Positions 6,735 to 8,307 of a stretch of 8,307 bases of DNA are shown piece by piece. The first letter of the stretch is position 1. Every line of letters begins with the position of its first letter. This DNA is from Thermodesulfobacteriota bacterium (GTDB lineage: Bacteria; Desulfobacterota; Syntrophobacteria; BM002): NCBI GenBank assembly GCA_947259475.1, contig CAMYLW010000285.1, positions 1 through 8,307 of the forward strand, given 5' to 3'. The notes beneath the pieces were generated by a model that was not told the DNA's origin, searched no databases, and was given only the letters and a program-made list of their open reading frames with translations. The translations under genes and the position numbers were made by a program.

Positions 6735-6898
6735 CCCGGATATTTCATCACGCCCCGGCGTGACTACGACCGCGAAACTGGGAACCCGCTTGTCGCAGAT
6801 GCCGCTTGCGGTGCGGGACTGAGCGGCGGGGCTCGTCGAAGCTTTAGCGAAGATGGAAGCGCAGCGAGCGCGAATAATATGACTGTCCTTCCGGGCTT
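6732..6898. repeat. Intergenic repeat element B (MITE-like, same family as element A)
   Basis: About 167 bp bounded by AGCCCGGA (6733-6740) and its complement TCCGGGCT (6890-6897). The left end TAGCCCGGATATTTCAT is identical to the left end of element A. The core (GACTACG near 6762, CGAAACTGGGAACCCGCTT at 6773-6791, GGGACTGAGCGG at 6815-6826, AGCGCAGCGAGCGCG at 6858-6872) matches element A in reverse complement. It differs by short inserts, including a stretch near 6831-6857. A hairpin at 6748-6763 (TCACGCC/GGCGTGA) sits just after the divIVA stop but has no T tract. No target duplication is evident and there is no gene inside. Confidence 0.7.
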
Positions 6899-7033
6899 GA
6901 AGAACTGTTCGTTTTTCTTTCCTTTGTGCATTCAGATCAGTCTTTACCCTAGTTTTTTGTTTTTCTTCCCTGACACCTGAAACCCTTCAAAGCCCCATGG
7001 CCCGAATTCTTAACTACCAGGGAGTTGCCTCGT
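6899..7033 (+). other. panC leader, no clear promoter
   Basis: This 135 nt stretch is T-rich (for example 6952-6966) with no convincing -35/-10 pair, no riboswitch fold and no open frame worth calling. The only supported signal is AGGGAG at 7019-7024, the panC ribosome binding site. It is unresolved whether panC is read from yggT-divIVA through element B or from its own weak promoter. Confidence 0.4.
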
Positions 7034-7882
7034 ATGGAAGTGCTGCGTACAAACGATGAGATGACCAAATGGCGGGAAGAACGCTACCGGAAAGGCCAGA
7101 TTGTCGGCTTCGTGCCCACCATGGGTTACTTTCACAAAGGACATCTGGCTCTTATAGAGGAGGCCTTGCAACGGGCCGATGAGGTGGTGGTGAGCATATT
7201 TGTTAACCCGACCCAGTTTAGCCCGGGCGAGGATCTTGACCAGTATCCCCGGGATTTGGAACGGGATCTTAAGCTCTGCCGCGATCTTGGGGTACAGGCG
7301 ATCTTCGCTCCGGAAGTTGAAGAGATGTACCCGTCCGGATTCCAGACGCGGGTGCAGGTGGAACATATCACTCAGAATCTCTGCGGCTTGCATCGGCAAG
7401 GCCATTTTGCAGGCGTGGCACTGGTTGTCACCAAGCTGTTTGGCGCGATTCGTCCCCATCTGGCCGTTTTCGGAGAGAAGGACTTTCAACAGCTGGTTGT
7501 GGTCAAAAGACTCAGTAAAGATTTGAATCTTGGGGTGGAGATTGTCGCCCACCCCACTGTGCGTGAATCGGACGGCCTGGCCATGAGTAGTCGTAACAGG
7601 TACCTCTCAGAAGAGGAGCGCAACTCGGCTCTTTCCCTATCACGCTCTCTTCAGGCTGCTCGCAACATGGTCGCCGAAGGTGAACGACAGGTGGATGTCT
7701 TGCTGGCCAGGGTCAAAGAGATGATTGAGGCCGAGCCGCACACTCGCATTCAGTACGTGCAGGTGGTGGACGAAGAGACAGTTGCGGATATTGATGAGGT
7801 GACGCCCAAGGCGGTGATGGCCATGGCTGTCTTCGTTGGCCAGGCCAGATTGATCGATAATATGCGGCTGTGGACAGATTAA
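7034..7882 (+). CDS. panC: Pantothenate synthetase (pantoate-beta-alanine ligase)
   Basis: Joins D-pantoate and beta-alanine with ATP, through a pantoyl-adenylate, to give pantothenate for coenzyme A. Cytoplasmic; 282 residues, normal length. The nucleotide-binding HxGH site is VGFVPTMGYFHKGHLALI (24-41). It is followed by VVVSIFVNPTQFSPGEDL (51-68), YPRDLERDL (71-79), LCGLHRQGHFAGVALVVTKL (116-135) and FGEKDFQQL (146-154). Then come PTVRESDGLAMSSRNRYLS (174-192), which includes the KMSKS-like MSSRN, and a small C-terminal lid domain with a conserved end (ARLIDNMRL). The start chosen is ATG 7034, 9 nt after AGGGAG; TTG 7025 abuts the Shine-Dalgarno and can be excluded. The usual partners panB and panD are not in the window. 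Confidence 0.97.
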   Translation: MEVLRTNDEMTKWREERYRKGQIVGFVPTMGYFHKGHLALIEEALQRADEVVVSIFVNPTQFSPGEDLDQYPRDLERDLKLCRDLGVQAIFAPEVEEMYPSGFQTRVQVEHITQNLCGLHRQGHFAGVALVVTKLFGAIRPHLAVFGEKDFQQLVVVKRLSKDLNLGVEIVAHPTVRESDGLAMSSRNRYLSEEERNSALSLSRSLQAARNMVAEGERQVDVLLARVKEMIEAEPHTRIQYVQVVDEETVADIDEVTPKAVMAMAVFVGQARLIDNMRLWTD

Positions 7883-7972
7883 AGACGGCTAGCTGGTATC
7901 TGACTCCTGACTCCTTGCTCCATGCCCTATGCTTTGTGTCTCCTGTCAATGAAAAACCAACCAGGGTCAACA
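7883..7972 (+). other. panC-yggU spacer with CT-rich short repeats
   Basis: The spacer contains TCTGACTCCTGACTCC around 7900-7915 (an 8 bp word, CTGACTCC, partly duplicated in tandem) and then CT-rich sequence. There is no terminator-like hairpin, so panC and yggU may be one transcript. ATGs at 7922 and 7949 open the yggU frame but lack ribosome binding sites. Confidence 0.45.
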
Positions 7973-8263
7973 GTGTCTACATACGTGCGCGATAGTGATC
8001 AAGGGGTGGTCCTCAAGGTGCAGGTGCAAACCCGGGCATCTCGGGACGAAGTGGTGGGCCCCCACGGCGATGCCCTCAAAGTACGCATAACCGCAGCTCC
8101 GGTGGCGGGGGCGGCCAACAAACACTTGCTCAAATTTCTGGCCAAGAAACTCAGGGTTGCCAGGAGTCAAATGAGTATTGCATCAGGTGCTACATCCCGG
8201 GCCAAAAGCATTGCTATTGAGGGAATATCAACAGAAGAGGTGCGGCAGCGACTCACGAGGTAG
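7973..8263 (+). CDS. yggU: DUF167/YggU family protein
   Basis: Small soluble protein of unknown biochemical function. Family signatures: VVLKVQVQTRASRDEVVG (12-29), DALKVRITAAPVAGAANKHL (33-52), LLKFLAKKLRV (52-62) and IASGATSRAKSIAI (69-82). I prefer the GTG at 7973. It gives 96 residues, the usual family size, and has AGGG 6-7 nt upstream. The ATG at 7922 (113 residues) and the ATG at 7949 would add an N-terminus encoded by the CT-rich spacer, with no Shine-Dalgarno. yggU often lies beside yggT and divIVA, so here panC appears to separate it from its usual neighbours. The start choice is less certain than the family assignment. Confidence 0.9.
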   Translation: MSTYVRDSDQGVVLKVQVQTRASRDEVVGPHGDALKVRITAAPVAGAANKHLLKFLAKKLRVARSQMSIASGATSRAKSIAIEGISTEEVRQRLTR

Positions 8264-8307
8264 TGATTTAGGTATTGAGGAATGAAGGAATTCAGGTATT
8301 TGACTAA
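8264..8307 (+). repeat. A/T-rich short repeat at the window end
   Basis: AGGTATT occurs at 8270-8276 and again 24 bp later at 8294-8300, with GGAAT-type words between them. It looks like the start of a degenerate low-complexity spacer that the window cuts off. No gene or terminator is visible. Confidence 0.35.

Noticed and set aside
5416..6898. CRISPR array, because of repeated words in the two gaps
   Set aside because: There are only two copies, over 1 kb apart, partly in opposite orientation and without regular spacers.
6952..6966. T-rich run as a terminator
   Set aside because: There is no stem-loop immediately upstream of the T tract.
7010..7552. Minus-strand open frame of 180 codons opposite panC
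   Set aside because: It is a shadow of panC, whose motifs are complete on the plus strand.

Overview
The window is 8.3 kb of ordinary-looking bacterial chromosome, about half G+C. It carries seven housekeeping-type genes plus the end of an unusual acidic repeat protein. The mixture points to a Gram-negative, deltaproteobacterium-like (Desulfobacterota) organism: a DivIVA-family protein next to yggT and close to proC, panC and yggU, a valS-nadC pair, and REP-type 'GTGGGAGCG' palindromes between genes. That placement is inferred from gene content and order, not from any database search.

Layout. (1) 2-610: the 3' end of a very acidic protein built on a 32-residue (96 bp) tandem repeat and ending in a predicted helix, closed by a strong intrinsic terminator at 639-676. 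(2) 719-908: a 190 bp palindromic MITE-like element with 17 bp perfect terminal inverted repeats and a possible TAAA target duplication, lying in the valS leader. (3) 967-4437: valS and nadC, 3 nt apart. (4) 4438-4583: the gap between convergent nadC and proC, holding an inverted pair of REP sequences. (5) 4584-5399: proC on the minus strand. (6) 5416 to about 5695: repeat element A. (7) 5813-6734: a good sigma70-type promoter, then yggT and divIVA. (8) 6732-6898: repeat element B, from the same family as A with its core in the opposite orientation. (9) 7034-8263: panC and yggU (DUF167), followed by a short repetitive tail.

How the genes work together. ValS charges tRNA-Val, NadC makes nicotinate mononucleotide for NAD, ProC performs the last step of proline synthesis and PanC the last step of pantothenate synthesis. 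YggT, DivIVA, ProC and YggU belong to the conserved neighbourhood often found near cell-division genes. Here that neighbourhood appears rearranged: proC is divergent, and panC lies between divIVA and yggU. Both breaks coincide with copies of the A/B repeat family.

No CRISPR array, tRNA, rRNA, toxin-antitoxin or defence system is visible. The most unusual material is the repeat protein and the three families of palindromic intergenic elements. I see no convincing complete new system in the window.
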